Below are positions 6,959-15,271 of a stretch of DNA of 49,412 bases, piece after piece; the first letter of the stretch is position 1; each line of letters begins with the position of its first letter. This DNA comes from CAZWEZ01 sp964632795. GTDB lineage: Bacteria > Pseudomonadota > Alphaproteobacteria > Rhodospirillales > 2-02-FULL-58-16. Made by a program: the position numbers and the translations under genes. The notes beneath the pieces are model-generated. The model saw only the letters and a list, made by a program, of their open reading frames with translations. It was not told the DNA's origin and made no database searches. The stretch spans positions 1-49,412 of the forward strand of contig CAZWEZ010000015.1 of the NCBI GenBank assembly GCA_964632795.1, written 5' to 3'.

Positions 6959-9900
6959 CTAGGAACATCCGCTGGTCCCTCCGCAGGTCACGCACTTCAG
7001 GCAGGTGCCGTTGCGGACCAGGGTGAAGTTTCCGCACTCGTCGCAGGGATCGCCCTCGTAGCCCTTCATCTTCGCCACGCGGACGTTGGCGAGCCGGGTG
7101 TCGGTGCTTTCGATGACGCTGCTTTCCAGGCCCACCGCTTCCACCTTCTCCTCGACGGCCAGCGTCCGGCCGCCGCCGCCGGAGGCGGTCGCGGAGGCGC
7201 TGGCGAAGCTCTTGGTGCTCTTGATGACCTGGAACCTGCGGCGCACGAAGCCCTGGCTGGTGTAGCGCTCGCTCCCCATCAGGGCGCCGGCCTCGTCGCC
7301 TCCGGTCAGGTTGCCCTCGTCGTTGCCCCGGCCCAGGCTGTCGGGAAGCAGGTCTTCCGGGGCGACGTGGGCGAGATCGTTGCGCGCCAGGTAGGAAACC
7401 GCCAGTTCGCGGAAGATGTAGTCGAGGATCGAGGTCGCCATCTTGATGGTTTCGTTGCCCTCGACGACGCCCGAGGGCTCGAAGCGGGTGAAGGTGAAGG
7501 CCTCGACGTATTCCTCGAGCGGCACCCCGTACTGGAGCCCGATCGAGATGGCGATGGCGAAATTGTTCATCAGGCTGCGGAAGGCGGCGCCTTCCTTGTG
7601 CATGTCGATGAACATCTCGCCGACCTTGCCGTTCTCGTACTCGCCGGTCCTGATGTAGACCTTGTGGCCGCCGACCACCGCTTTCTGGGTGTAGCCCTTG
7701 CGGCGGTTGGGCAGTCGTCGGCGGGTGACGACGACGCGTTCGACGATGCGTTCGATGATGCGTTCGGAGACCATTTCGGCGCGTACCGCGGCCGGCGCCT
7801 CGGCGACCTCGGCGGCCAGGTCCTCGTCTCCTTCTTCGTCGTCGGCGAGGATCGCCGCCTGCAGGGGCTGGGAGAGCTTGGAGCCGTCCCGGTACAGGGC
7901 GTTGGCCTTCAGGCCCAGGCGCCACGACAGCATGTAGGCGTCCTTGCAGTCCTCGACGCTCGCCGAATGGGGCATGTTGATGGTCTTGGAGATGGCGCCG
8001 GAGATGAACGACTGGCTGGCGGCCATCATCCGGATGTGGCTTTCCACCGAAAGGTATCGGGTGCCGACCCGCCCGCAGGCGCTGGCGCAGTCGAACACCG
8101 CCAGGTGCCGGTCCTCGATGTGGGGCGCGCCCTCCAGGGTCATCGCCCCGCAGACGTAAGTGTTGGCGGCGGCGATCTCGTCGCGCCCGAAGCCCAACTC
8201 GGCCAGCATGTCGAAGGACATGTCGTCCAGCTTCTCGGAGGCCAGGCCCAGGGTCTCGGTGCAGAACGATTCGCCGAGCGTCCATTTGTTGAAGGCGAAC
8301 TTGATGTCGAAGGCCTCGCCCAGGGCCTTCTCCACGCTGGCGATGGCGTCGTCGGTGAAGCCCTTGTCGCGGAGCGCCCGGTGATCGATGCCCGGGGCCT
8401 CGGCCATGGTGGCGTGGCCGACCGCGTAACGGACCATCTCCTCGATCTGGCGCTCGGAGTAGCCGAGCCGGGCCAGCGCCCTGGGCACCATCCGGTTGAT
8501 GATCTTGAAGTAGCCGCCCCCGGCCAGGGTCTTGAACTTGACCAGGGCGAAATCGGGCTCGATGCCGGTGGTGTCGCAGTCCATGACCAGCCCGGTGGTG
8601 CCGGTCGGCGCCAGGCACGACACCTGGGCGTTGCGGTAGCCGGTGGCCTGGCCCAGCTTGAGCGCCCGGTCCCAGGCCCAGCGGGAGGCCTGGACCAGTT
8701 CCCGGTCCGGACAGTTTTCGGCGTCCAGGGGCACCGGCTTGACCGACAGCCCCTGGTAGCCATCGCTCTTGGAATAGGCGGCCCGGCGGTGGTTGCGGAT
8801 CACCCGCAGCATCGCCTGGTGGTTCTCCCGGTAGCGCGGGAAGGCGCCCATTTCCTCGGCCATCTCGGCGGAGGTGGCGTAGGCGACGCCGGTCATCAGC
8901 GAGGAGACGGCGGCGCAGATGGCGCGCCCGGGCGGCGAGTCGTAGGGGATGCCCGAGGCCATCAGGTAGCCGCCGATGTTGGTGAAGCCCAACCCCAGGG
9001 TCCGGAAGTCGTAGGACAGCTCGGCGATCCGCGACGCCGGGAACTGCGCCATCAGCACCGAAATCTCGAGGGTAATCGTCCACAGGCGGACCGTATGCTC
9101 GAAGGCCTCGACGTCGAAGGTCCCGTCCTCGCCGAGGAACCTGAGCAGGTTGATCGAGGCCAGGTTGCACGCGGTGTCGTCCAGGAACATGTACTCCGAG
9201 CACGGGTTGGAGGCGTTGATGCGGCCGCTTTCGGGACAGGTGTGCCACTCGTTGATGGTGGTGTCGAACTGCAGGCCGGGATCGGCGCAGGCCCAGGCGG
9301 CGTAGCCGATGTCGTCCCACAGATCGCGGGCCTTGATGCGTTTGGCGACCTCGCCGTCGGTGCGCCGGATCAGCTCCCAGTCGCCGTCCTCCAGCAGCTT
9401 CTCCAGGAAGTCGTTGGAGACCCGTACGCTGTTGTTGGAGTTCTGGCCGGAGACCGTCATGTAGGCTTCCGAATCCCAGTCGGTGTCGAAGACCGGGAAG
9501 GCGGCCTCGGTGAAGCCCTGGCGGGCGAACTCGATGACCCGCTGGATGTAGCTTTCGGGGATCATCGCCCGGCGGGCGGCGATGACCGCCTTTTTCAGCA
9601 GGCGGTTCTTTTTCGGTTCGAAGCGGTCGTTCTCGGAGCCGCCGTTGGCGCCGTCCCGGCACGCCCGCATGACCGCGTTGAGGTGTTTCTCGGCGAGCCT
9701 CGAGCCGGCGACCAGGGCCGCCACCTTCTGTTCCTCGCGGACCTTCCAGTTGATGAAGTGCTCGATGTCGGGGTGGTCGATATTGACCGTAACCATCTTC
9801 GCCGCGCGCCGCGTGGTGCCACCCGACTTGATGGCCCCGGCGGCGCGGTCGCCGATCTTGAGGAAACTCATCAGGCCCGAGGACTTGCCGCCGCCCGACA

Positions 9901-10633
9901 GCGGCTCGTTCTCGCCGCGCAGGTTCGAGAAATTGGTCCCGGTCCCGGAGCCGTACTTGAACAGCCGCGCCTCGCGGACCCACAGGTCCATGATGCCCCC
10001 GGCGTTGACCAGGTCGTCGTTGATGCCCTGGATGAAGCAGGCGTGGGGTTGGGGGTGCTCGTAGGCCGAGGCCGACGGGGTCAGCTCGCCGCTCCGGTAG
10101 TCGACGTAGAAGTGGCCCTGGGCCGGGCGGTCGATGCCGTAGGCCCAGTGGAGGCCGGTGTTGAACCACTGCGGGGAATTGGGGGCGCCGATCTGGGCGC
10201 ACAGCATATGGCGCACCTCGTCCCGGTAGGCGGCGGCGTCGTCGTCTGAATCGAAGAAGCCGCCCTTCCAGCCCCAGTAGGTCCAGGTCCCGGAGAGACG
10301 GTCGAAGGTCTGCTTGGCGCTGGTCTCCCCGCCCCGGCGCCGGTCCTCGGGAAGCGCCGCCAGGGCCTCCTCGTCGGGGACGTGGCGCCACAGCCACGAG
10401 GGCACGTCGTCTTCCTCCACCGCCTTCATGGCGGCGGGGACTCCGGTCTTGCGGAAATACTTCTGGGCCAGGATGTCGCAGGCCACCTGGGACCAGGAAA
10501 CCGGTGCCTCCATGTCGTCCAGGCTGAAGACCCGCGAGCCGTCCGGGTTGCGGATTTCGCTCGACGTGGTGTGGAACTCGAGAGAATCGTAAGGTGACTC
10601 GCCGCGCTTGGTGAAGTGCCTCTTGATACGCAT
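6959..10633 (-). CDS. nrdJ: Vitamin B12-dependent (class II) ribonucleoside-diphosphate reductase
   Basis: 1224 aa. It reduces ribonucleotides to deoxyribonucleotides with an adenosylcobalamin-generated thiyl radical, so it works with or without oxygen. Visible landmarks are the N-terminal region with NSPQWFNTGLHW, HACFIQGI, the GTGTNFSNLRG and SGGTTRRAAKMV stretches, the catalytic NPCSEY motif, CLAPTGTTG in the barrel, and a C-terminal extension ending in a four-cysteine CDEC...CLKC...TCGG zinc-ribbon-like segment and a terminal GCS. These features mark the long bacterial NrdJ form. It starts at ATG 10633 with a GGGGGCGG stretch upstream. Two NrdR-like boxes lie 120-170 bp upstream, and two terminators follow the stop. 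It stands alone; no nrdAB is in the window. Its shadow frames give long spurious open frames on both strands. Confidence 0.96.
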   Translation of the reverse strand: MRIKRHFTKRGESPYDSLEFHTTSSEIRNPDGSRVFSLDDMEAPVSWSQVACDILAQKYFRKTGVPAAMKAVEEDDVPSWLWRHVPDEEALAALPEDRRRGGETSAKQTFDRLSGTWTYWGWKGGFFDSDDDAAAYRDEVRHMLCAQIGAPNSPQWFNTGLHWAYGIDRPAQGHFYVDYRSGELTPSASAYEHPQPHACFIQGINDDLVNAGGIMDLWVREARLFKYGSGTGTNFSNLRGENEPLSGGGKSSGLMSFLKIGDRAAGAIKSGGTTRRAAKMVTVNIDHPDIEHFINWKVREEQKVAALVAGSRLAEKHLNAVMRACRDGANGGSENDRFEPKKNRLLKKAVIAARRAMIPESYIQRVIEFARQGFTEAAFPVFDTDWDSEAYMTVSGQNSNNSVRVSNDFLEKLLEDGDWELIRRTDGEVAKRIKARDLWDDIGYAAWACADPGLQFDTTINEWHTCPESGRINASNPCSEYMFLDDTACNLASINLLRFLGEDGTFDVEAFEHTVRLWTITLEISVLMAQFPASRIAELSYDFRTLGLGFTNIGGYLMASGIPYDSPPGRAICAAVSSLMTGVAYATSAEMAEEMGAFPRYRENHQAMLRVIRNHRRAAYSKSDGYQGLSVKPVPLDAENCPDRELVQASRWAWDRALKLGQATGYRNAQVSCLAPTGTTGLVMDCDTTGIEPDFALVKFKTLAGGGYFKIINRMVPRALARLGYSERQIEEMVRYAVGHATMAEAPGIDHRALRDKGFTDDAIASVEKALGEAFDIKFAFNKWTLGESFCTETLGLASEKLDDMSFDMLAELGFGRDEIAAANTYVCGAMTLEGAPHIEDRHLAVFDCASACGRVGTRYLSVESHIRMMAASQSFISGAISKTINMPHSASVEDCKDAYMLSWRLGLKANALYRDGSKLSQPLQAAILADDEEGDEDLAAEVAEAPAAVRAEMVSERIIERIVERVVVTRRRLPNRRKGYTQKAVVGGHKVYIRTGEYENGKVGEMFIDMHKEGAAFRSLMNNFAIAISIGLQYGVPLEEYVEAFTFTRFEPSGVVEGNETIKMATSILDYIFRELAVSYLARNDLAHVAPEDLLPDSLGRGNDEGNLTGGDEAGALMGSERYTSQGFVRRRFQVIKSTKSFASASATASGGGGRTLAVEEKVEAVGLESSVIESTDTRLANVRVAKMKGYEGDPCDECGNFTLVRNGTCLKCVTCGGTSGCS

Positions 10634-10983
10634 GCCGCCCCCAACTGGCTTTATGGTTTTCTTGCCTCAGACCAGTTCTTGTTCAGAGCCCCCTGGTCCC
10701 CCCTGGGGCCACAACCCCGCATAACAACAAATTGTGAATGCCCAGGTTGAACGCACAAAATGTAGCCTAACGGAGTCCCAGGCGCAACAAGATTTTGTGC
10801 TAATCCGAAAGAAAAGCACACTATGTAGTATATCAACGAGGCGATTCAGGGGATTACGGGCGCTCGCTGAAAAGCCGTGTCAGATGGCGGACAGGGGCCG
10901 CTCAGGGTCACCTTGAAAGAGGTGCTGTTGACGAGAATATCGTTTTATTTTAAGGAGTTAAACCTGTTTTTCTAAGTAATGGA
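10634..10983. other. 350-bp intergenic region upstream of nrdJ
   Basis: Holds the nrdJ leader and the NrdR-like boxes. The stretch 10920-10990 is strongly AT-rich for this genome and contains the T-run in which the GNAT gene ends. No credible coding frame and no cobalamin riboswitch core (B12 box) were recognised. Confidence 0.6.
10753..10800 (-). promoter_or_regulatory. Pair of NrdR-like boxes upstream of nrdJ
   Basis: Two 16-bp sites at 10753-10768 and 10785-10800 each fit about 11 to 12 of 16 positions of the NrdR consensus (ACACwATATATwGTGT type). They are spaced exactly 32 bp, three helical turns, as in known NrdR tandem operators. Their outer arms, GCACAAAAT and ATTTTGTGC, are perfect inverted repeats. 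A weaker third match (ACACTATGTAGTATAT) sits at 10818-10833, a further 33 bp on. NrdR represses ribonucleotide reductase genes when dATP is high; nrdR itself is not in the window. Confidence 0.65.
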
Positions 10984-11553
10984 TTAAAAAAACCGAGGGC
11001 TTGCGCCGTTGAAGTTTCCGCTCAATCTGGGGTCGTCGATCAGGGTGGTTTCCTGGCGGTAGGGGGCGAAGCCGGCGCGCTGGTATGCCTCGAGGGCGCG
11101 CGGGTGGTCGAGGCTGCAGGTGTGGACCCACAGGCGCCTGGGGTGGTGGAGGGTCCACGCCTGGTCGATGGTCCAGCTCAGAAAATAGCGACCCAGGCCG
11201 CGGCCGATGAAGTCCGGGATCAGGCCGAAGTAGGCCAGTTCGATGTCCGGCATCGAGCGCAGGTCGAGTTCGCTGTAGCCGGCCGGCACCCCGCCCACGT
11301 ACAGCACGTAGATCTCGATCTTGGGGTCGTGGATGATGGCGGCCAGGGTGTCGTCATCGAGCCGCCGGCGCTCGTACCACAGCCAGGGGCCGCCGACGGT
11401 GTCGTAGAGGTAGCGGTAGAAGGCCACGGGGGGCGATTCGGCGCGCAACAGGGCCAGCTTGGCGGCCGGCGCGGGCGGTCCCGGGGAGCCCGGCGGTTGG
11501 CTCATCTCCAGGTAGGTGATGACGCATTCGAGCTTGCCGGCGGGGACCTTCAT
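10984..11553 (-). CDS. GNAT-family N-acetyltransferase
   Basis: 189 aa. It has a GNAT core with a YVGGVPAGYSELDLR strand pair, an ELAYFGLIPDFIGRGLGRYFL segment holding the acetyl-CoA-binding RxxGxG pattern, and the terminal ALEAYQRAGFAPYRQE strand-helix. It probably acetylates an amino group of a small molecule or protein; the substrate is not deducible. The ATG at 11553 overlaps the stop of the upstream truncated GNAT (ATGA), so the two are translationally coupled. It is the last gene of a minus-strand cluster with the sulfurtransferase. Its stop lies inside a run of T. Confidence 0.85.
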   Translation of the reverse strand: MKVPAGKLECVITYLEMSQPPGSPGPPAPAAKLALLRAESPPVAFYRYLYDTVGGPWLWYERRRLDDDTLAAIIHDPKIEIYVLYVGGVPAGYSELDLRSMPDIELAYFGLIPDFIGRGLGRYFLSWTIDQAWTLHHPRRLWVHTCSLDHPRALEAYQRAGFAPYRQETTLIDDPRLSGNFNGASPRFF

Positions 11554-11744
11554 CGGGGCAGCAACCGCGACATGACGATCCGCGGTTCGCAGGCGTAGCC
11601 GATGGCCTGGTAGAAACCGCGCGCCGCCTCGTTGTGGGCGACGATCAGCCCGCAAGCCTGCCACAGCGCCTCGACGGCGGAGAAATCCGAATCCCCGTAA
11701 GGGCGGATGACCCAGTCGTCCTCCGATTCGGAATCGTCCGCCAT
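11550..11744 (-). pseudogene. Internally deleted GNAT acetyltransferase (64 codons)
   Basis: The first ~36 residues (WVIRPYGDSDFSAVEALWQACGL) match the beginning of a YpeA-type GNAT, and the last ~28 (HNEAARGFYQAIGYACEP then the final strand) match the end of the same fold. The middle, which should carry the acetyl-CoA-binding RxxGxG loop and the central strands, about 70-80 residues, is absent, and the join is in frame. It is 64 aa where about 140-150 is normal, so it cannot be an active acetyltransferase. The stop codon of the sulfurtransferase gene directly abuts its start on the same strand, and the next GNAT overlaps its end by 4 bp. It may persist as a coupling leader or small protein. 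Confidence 0.65.
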
Positions 11745-12602
11745 CTAGGATTCCACCGGGGTGTCGTCGCGGTTGCCCCATTCGACCCACGAGCCGTCGT
11801 AGACCGGCACCGCCTCGTGGCCCAGCAGGAAGAGGGCGAAGGCGATCACCGCCGCGGTGACGCCGCTGCCGCAGGAGGCGACGATCGGCCGGCCGGTGTC
11901 GACGCCGGCCTTCTCGAGGATGCCGGCGAGGTCGGCGGCCGGGCGCATGACGAACTCGTTGTCGGGGTCCATCAGGGCGCCGAACGGCAGGTTGAGGCTG
12001 CCCGGGATGTGGCCGCGCTTCCTGCTCGGCCGGGGCTCGGGCTCGAGGCCGGCGAAGCGCGGCGCGCTGCGGGCGTCGACGACCTGTTCGTGGTGGCCGT
12101 CCAGGTTGGCCAGCAGTTGGTCGGCGCCGCGGACCAGGGAGCGGGTGAAGTCGGCCTCGAAGGGGCGTCGGGGCGGCGTCGGGACGCCGCCCTCGGTGGG
12201 CCGGCCCTCCTTGTCCCAGCGCCGCAGGCCGCCGTCGAGCAGCGCCACGTCGTGGTGGCCGAAGACCCGGAACATCCACCACACCCTGGCCGCCGCGCTG
12301 TAGCCGCCCGATGCGTCGTAGACGACGATCCGCATGTCGTTGCCCAGCCCCAGCCCGCCGACCCTGGCGGCGAACGTCTCCGGGTCCGGCAGCATGTGGG
12401 GCAGGTCGCTGTCCTTGTCGCGGATGTCGTCGATGTCGAAGCGCACGGCGCCCGGGATGTGGCGCAGCTCGTACTCGGCCCGGGCGTCGCGTGGAATTGT
12501 GGGCAGGAACCACGAGGCGTCGATCACCCCGACCTCGGGGTTGTCCAGGTTGTCGGCCAGCCAGTCGGTGGCGACCAGGGCCTGGGGGTTGGCGTAGTCC
12601 AT
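11745..12602 (-). CDS. sseA: 3-mercaptopyruvate sulfurtransferase / rhodanese
   Basis: 285 aa, with two tandem rhodanese domains. The first (about 8-125) is inactive-type; the second has the active loop CGSGVTA with the persulfide-forming Cys at about residue 244. A GSGVTA loop is typical of mercaptopyruvate sulfurtransferases rather than thiosulfate rhodaneses (CRKGVTA). The HIPGAVRFDI and GHIPGSLNLPF stretches are the usual rhodanese domain features. It transfers sulfur from 3-mercaptopyruvate to a thiophile. Cysteine synthase lies 37 bp upstream on the same strand, so the pair makes sense as a cysteine/sulfur unit. The next start downstream follows its stop with no gap. Confidence 0.9.
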   Translation of the reverse strand: MDYANPQALVATDWLADNLDNPEVGVIDASWFLPTIPRDARAEYELRHIPGAVRFDIDDIRDKDSDLPHMLPDPETFAARVGGLGLGNDMRIVVYDASGGYSAAARVWWMFRVFGHHDVALLDGGLRRWDKEGRPTEGGVPTPPRRPFEADFTRSLVRGADQLLANLDGHHEQVVDARSAPRFAGLEPEPRPSRKRGHIPGSLNLPFGALMDPDNEFVMRPAADLAGILEKAGVDTGRPIVASCGSGVTAAVIAFALFLLGHEAVPVYDGSWVEWGNRDDTPVES

Positions 12603-12639
12603 GGCAAACTTCCTTGAGAGCCTGTTTGGAAAGTTGAGG

Positions 12640-13641
12640 TTACTCCAGCCAGTCGGGCGCCGGCAGGTCCTTCTGGCGCAGGAACGAGGGATTGAACATC
12701 TTGCTTTGATAGCGGGTGCCGAGATCGGCGAGGATGGTGACGATGAGGTGTCCGGGGCCGAGAGTCCGGGCCAGGCGGATGGCCCCGGCGACGTTGATGC
12801 CGCTGGAGCCGCCCAGGCACAGCCCCTCGTCCTTGAGCAGGTCGAAGGCCACCGTCAGCATCTCGGCGTCGGTGATCCGGAAAGCCTCGTCGACGGCCGC
12901 CCCCTCGAGGTTCGCGGTGATCCGTCCCTGGCCGATGCCCTCGGTGATCGAGGTGCCCTCGGCCTTCAGCTCGCCGTGGGCGTAGTAGTTGTAGAGCGCC
13001 GAACCCATGGGGTCGGCGAGGGCGGTAACCACGTCCTTGTTGCGCTCCTTGAGGAAGGCGCCGACCCCGGCCAGGGTACCCCCGGTACCGACCGCCGAGA
13101 CGAAGGCGTCGATTCGGCCCTCGGTCTGTTCCCAGATCTCGGGGCCGGTGGTCTCGTAGTGGGCGCGGCGGTTGGCGAGGTTGTCGAACTGGTTGGCCCA
13201 GATCGCCCCGTTGGCCTCGGTCTTGGCCAGTTCCTCGGCCAGCCGGCCGGACACCTTGACGTAGTTGCCGGGGTCCTTGTAGGGCACCGCGGGGACCTCG
13301 CGCAGGTCGGCCCCGCACAGCCGCAGCATGTCCTTCTTTTCCTGGCTCTGGGTCTCGGGGATGACGATGACGCTACGGTAGCCCAGCGCGTTGCCGACCA
13401 GGGCGAGGCCGATGCCGGTGTTGCCGGCGGTGCCTTCGACGATCACCCCACCGGGGCGCAGCGTGCCCCGTTCCTCGGCGTCGCGGACGATGAACAGGGC
13501 GGCGCGGTCCTTGACCGAGCCCCCGGGGTTGGCGAACTCCGCCTTGCCCAGGATCTCGCAGCCGGTGGCCTCGGAGGCATGGCGGAGGCGGATCAGGGGC
13601 GTCCTTCCGATGCTCTCGGCGAAACCGTCACGAATGTCCAT
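12640..13641 (-). CDS. cysK: Cysteine synthase A family (O-acetylserine sulfhydrylase)
   Basis: 333 aa, fold type II PLP enzyme. The PLP lysine is Lys44 in NPGGSVKDRAA, the substrate loop is EGTAGNTGIGLA, the phosphate-binding glycine loop is SAVGTGGTLAG, and the C-terminal CLGGSSGIN contacts PLP. It makes cysteine from O-acetylserine and sulfide in the cytoplasm. The EGTAGNTG loop (rather than EPTSGNTG) and about 330-residue length put it in a CysK-related subgroup common in alphaproteobacteria; a cystathionine beta-synthase-like role cannot be excluded. Followed at 37 bp by the sulfurtransferase gene. Confidence 0.88.
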   Translation of the reverse strand: MDIRDGFAESIGRTPLIRLRHASEATGCEILGKAEFANPGGSVKDRAALFIVRDAEERGTLRPGGVIVEGTAGNTGIGLALVGNALGYRSVIVIPETQSQEKKDMLRLCGADLREVPAVPYKDPGNYVKVSGRLAEELAKTEANGAIWANQFDNLANRRAHYETTGPEIWEQTEGRIDAFVSAVGTGGTLAGVGAFLKERNKDVVTALADPMGSALYNYYAHGELKAEGTSITEGIGQGRITANLEGAAVDEAFRITDAEMLTVAFDLLKDEGLCLGGSSGINVAGAIRLARTLGPGHLIVTILADLGTRYQSKMFNPSFLRQKDLPAPDWLE

Positions 13642-13697
13642 GGAGAATTACCGGTCGGGGAACGGGTCCCTTGATATAACAACCGCTCCGGGGGCGA

Positions 13698-14357
13698 TCA
13701 AGTTCCGCTCCACCTCTCGCGCACCGTCCGGTGGTTGATCTTGAACCACTGCATGGCGACCAGGGTCATGGCATTGTTGAACTTCCCCGCTTCCAGCCAT
13801 TCCAGGGCCTGGTCCACCGCCATCACGTGGACCCGGGTGTTCTCGTGCTCCTCGGGGAGGCCGTGGATGCCCCCGGAGGTGGAGGAATCGACCCGGCCGC
13901 AGAACACGAAGATGGATTCCGAGGTCCCCCCGGGGCTGACCAGGTAGTGGCACACCTCGATCAGGTCCAGGATCTCGCAGCCGGCCTCCTCGACCGCCTC
14001 GCGGAACGCCACCTGTTCCGGGGTTTCGCCCTCGCCGATGATCCCGGCCACCGATTCGACCAGCCACGGCGAGAAATCGTCGCCGTACCAGGGCGAGGCC
14101 ATGGCGGCCAGGGCGCCGGGCCGGAACTGCTCGATGAACACCAACCTCTCGCGGTCGGGATCGTAGAGGAGGACGGTCACGGCGTGGCCGCGCTCGAAGA
14201 TCTCGCGGCTCATCTCGTCGCCCCATCCGCCCTCGAACAGGCGGTGTCTCAGGCGGTAGCGGTCGATCCGGAAATAGCCTTCGAACGGGCTGGTCTTGTC
14301 GACCACTTCGACGTCGTCCACGGTCATCGTGGTTCGCGGGCTCGTGGGTCCTGCCAT
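13698..14357 (-). CDS. NUDIX hydrolase, ADP-ribose pyrophosphatase type
   Basis: 219 aa from the ATG at 14357; a second ATG at 14327 would give 209 aa, the length of E. coli NudF, and cannot be ruled out. The NUDIX box starts at the Gly of AGIIGEGETPEQ and ends in REAVEEAGC, matching Gx5Ex7REUxEExGU. The preceding VFIEQFRPGA and following HYLVSPGGTSE are typical of ADP-ribose or nucleoside-diphosphate-sugar pyrophosphatases. It would cleave ADP-ribose to AMP and ribose 5-phosphate. It is probably the first gene of the minus-strand cluster and is divergent from rquA. Confidence 0.87.
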   Translation of the reverse strand: MAGPTSPRTTMTVDDVEVVDKTSPFEGYFRIDRYRLRHRLFEGGWGDEMSREIFERGHAVTVLLYDPDRERLVFIEQFRPGALAAMASPWYGDDFSPWLVESVAGIIGEGETPEQVAFREAVEEAGCEILDLIEVCHYLVSPGGTSESIFVFCGRVDSSTSGGIHGLPEEHENTRVHVMAVDQALEWLEAGKFNNAMTLVAMQWFKINHRTVRERWSGT

Positions 14358-14455
14358 GGTGGCGGCTCTTCGGTTGTCTCGGGCGGTCCCGTTTGTACAG
14401 TCGCCGCCCGCGTTCCGCCACGAAATAATCGGCAACATGCCTGTCGTCTCGGGGG

Positions 14456-14483
14456 TTGACCTTCACGGCGCCGGGAGTATGGT
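14456..14483 (+). promoter_or_regulatory. Candidate sigma-70 promoter for rquA
   Basis: TTGACC (14456-14461), 16 bp, TATGGT (14478-14483). It would start transcription about 85 bp before the rquA ATG. Confidence 0.45.
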
Positions 14484-14572
14484 CGCCTCCTTGCGAAGCT
14501 CGCCCGGCGAACTTCCCGTCTCTCGCCCTCGATCACTCCCACCGGCGGCCGCACCGGCCGCGGAGACAGGAC

Positions 14573-15271
14573 ATGACCTCTCAGTCCGAAGACGCATCCC
14601 CAGCCGCCGATGCGCCGCCGATTCCCGAATACCTGCAACGGATCTACCATTGGGCCTATCTGAACCCCCGCAACGTGCGCCTTCTCGACCGCCGGTCGGT
14701 GGTGTGGGCCATCCTGTGGACCAACGATCACCGCCTGCAACGGGCCGCCTTCGAAGAGCTGGAGCCCGGCCAGCGGGTTCTCCAGCCGGCCAGCGTCTAC
14801 GGCGACTTCGCGCCCAACCTGATCCGGCATTTGGGCCCCGAGGGCCGGCTGGAGGTGATCGACATCGCCCCGGTGCAGGTCGAAAGCTGCCGGCGCAAGC
14901 TGAAGGATTTCCCCAACGCCACGGTGCGCCTGGCCGACGCCAAGGACCCCGGCGGCGCCCCCTATGACGCGGTGTGCTGCTTCTTCCTGCTCCACGAGTT
15001 GCCCAACGACTACCGGCGGCTGATCGTCGACGCCCTGCTGGGGTGCGTCGAGCCCGGAAACAAGGTGGTCTTCGTCGATTACCACAAACCCCACTGGGCC
15101 CATCCCCTGCGGCCCGTGATGAGCGTCGTCAACAGGCTCCTGGAGCCGTTCGTGAAGAGCCTCTGCGAGGCCGAAATCCGGGATTTCGCCACCGACCCGG
15201 AACGATTCGCCTGGCGCAAGCAGACCTACTTCGGCGGTCTCTACCAGAAGACCGTGGCCCAGCGTCTTTAG
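14573..15271 (+). CDS. rquA: RquA-like methyltransferase-family protein (rhodoquinone biosynthesis)
   Basis: 232 aa from the ATG at 14573, preceded by GGAGACAGGAC. It belongs to the class I methyltransferase fold but with the RquA pattern: IPEYLQRIYHWAYLNPRNVR at the N-terminus, QPASVYGDFAP in place of the usual glycine-rich SAM loop, DIAPVQVESCRRKL, FFLLHELP and VDYHKPHWAHPLRP. RquA converts ubiquinone to rhodoquinone by replacing a methoxy with an amino group; rhodoquinone carries electrons to fumarate reductase without oxygen. The gene is sporadically distributed and often transferred. Its stop overlaps that of the convergent kinase gene by 3 bp. Identification is from remembered family motifs, so an RquA-like paralogue is the main alternative. 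Confidence 0.78.
   Translation: MTSQSEDASPAADAPPIPEYLQRIYHWAYLNPRNVRLLDRRSVVWAILWTNDHRLQRAAFEELEPGQRVLQPASVYGDFAPNLIRHLGPEGRLEVIDIAPVQVESCRRKLKDFPNATVRLADAKDPGGAPYDAVCCFFLLHELPNDYRRLIVDALLGCVEPGNKVVFVDYHKPHWAHPLRPVMSVVNRLLEPFVKSLCEAEIRDFATDPERFAWRKQTYFGGLYQKTVAQRL

Noticed and set aside
10634..10983. Cobalamin riboswitch upstream of nrdJ
   Set aside because: No B12 box or recognisable core; the conserved elements fit NrdR boxes instead.
10924..10990. Promoter or small gene in the AT-rich stretch before the GNAT gene end
   Set aside because: TTGACG is present but no well-spaced -10 and no coding frame; more likely the 3' trailing region of the minus-strand GNAT gene.
10984..12513. Apparent 509-codon GNAT with a long N-terminal extension
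   Set aside because: The extension is the wrong frame of the sulfurtransferase gene; the real start is at 11553.
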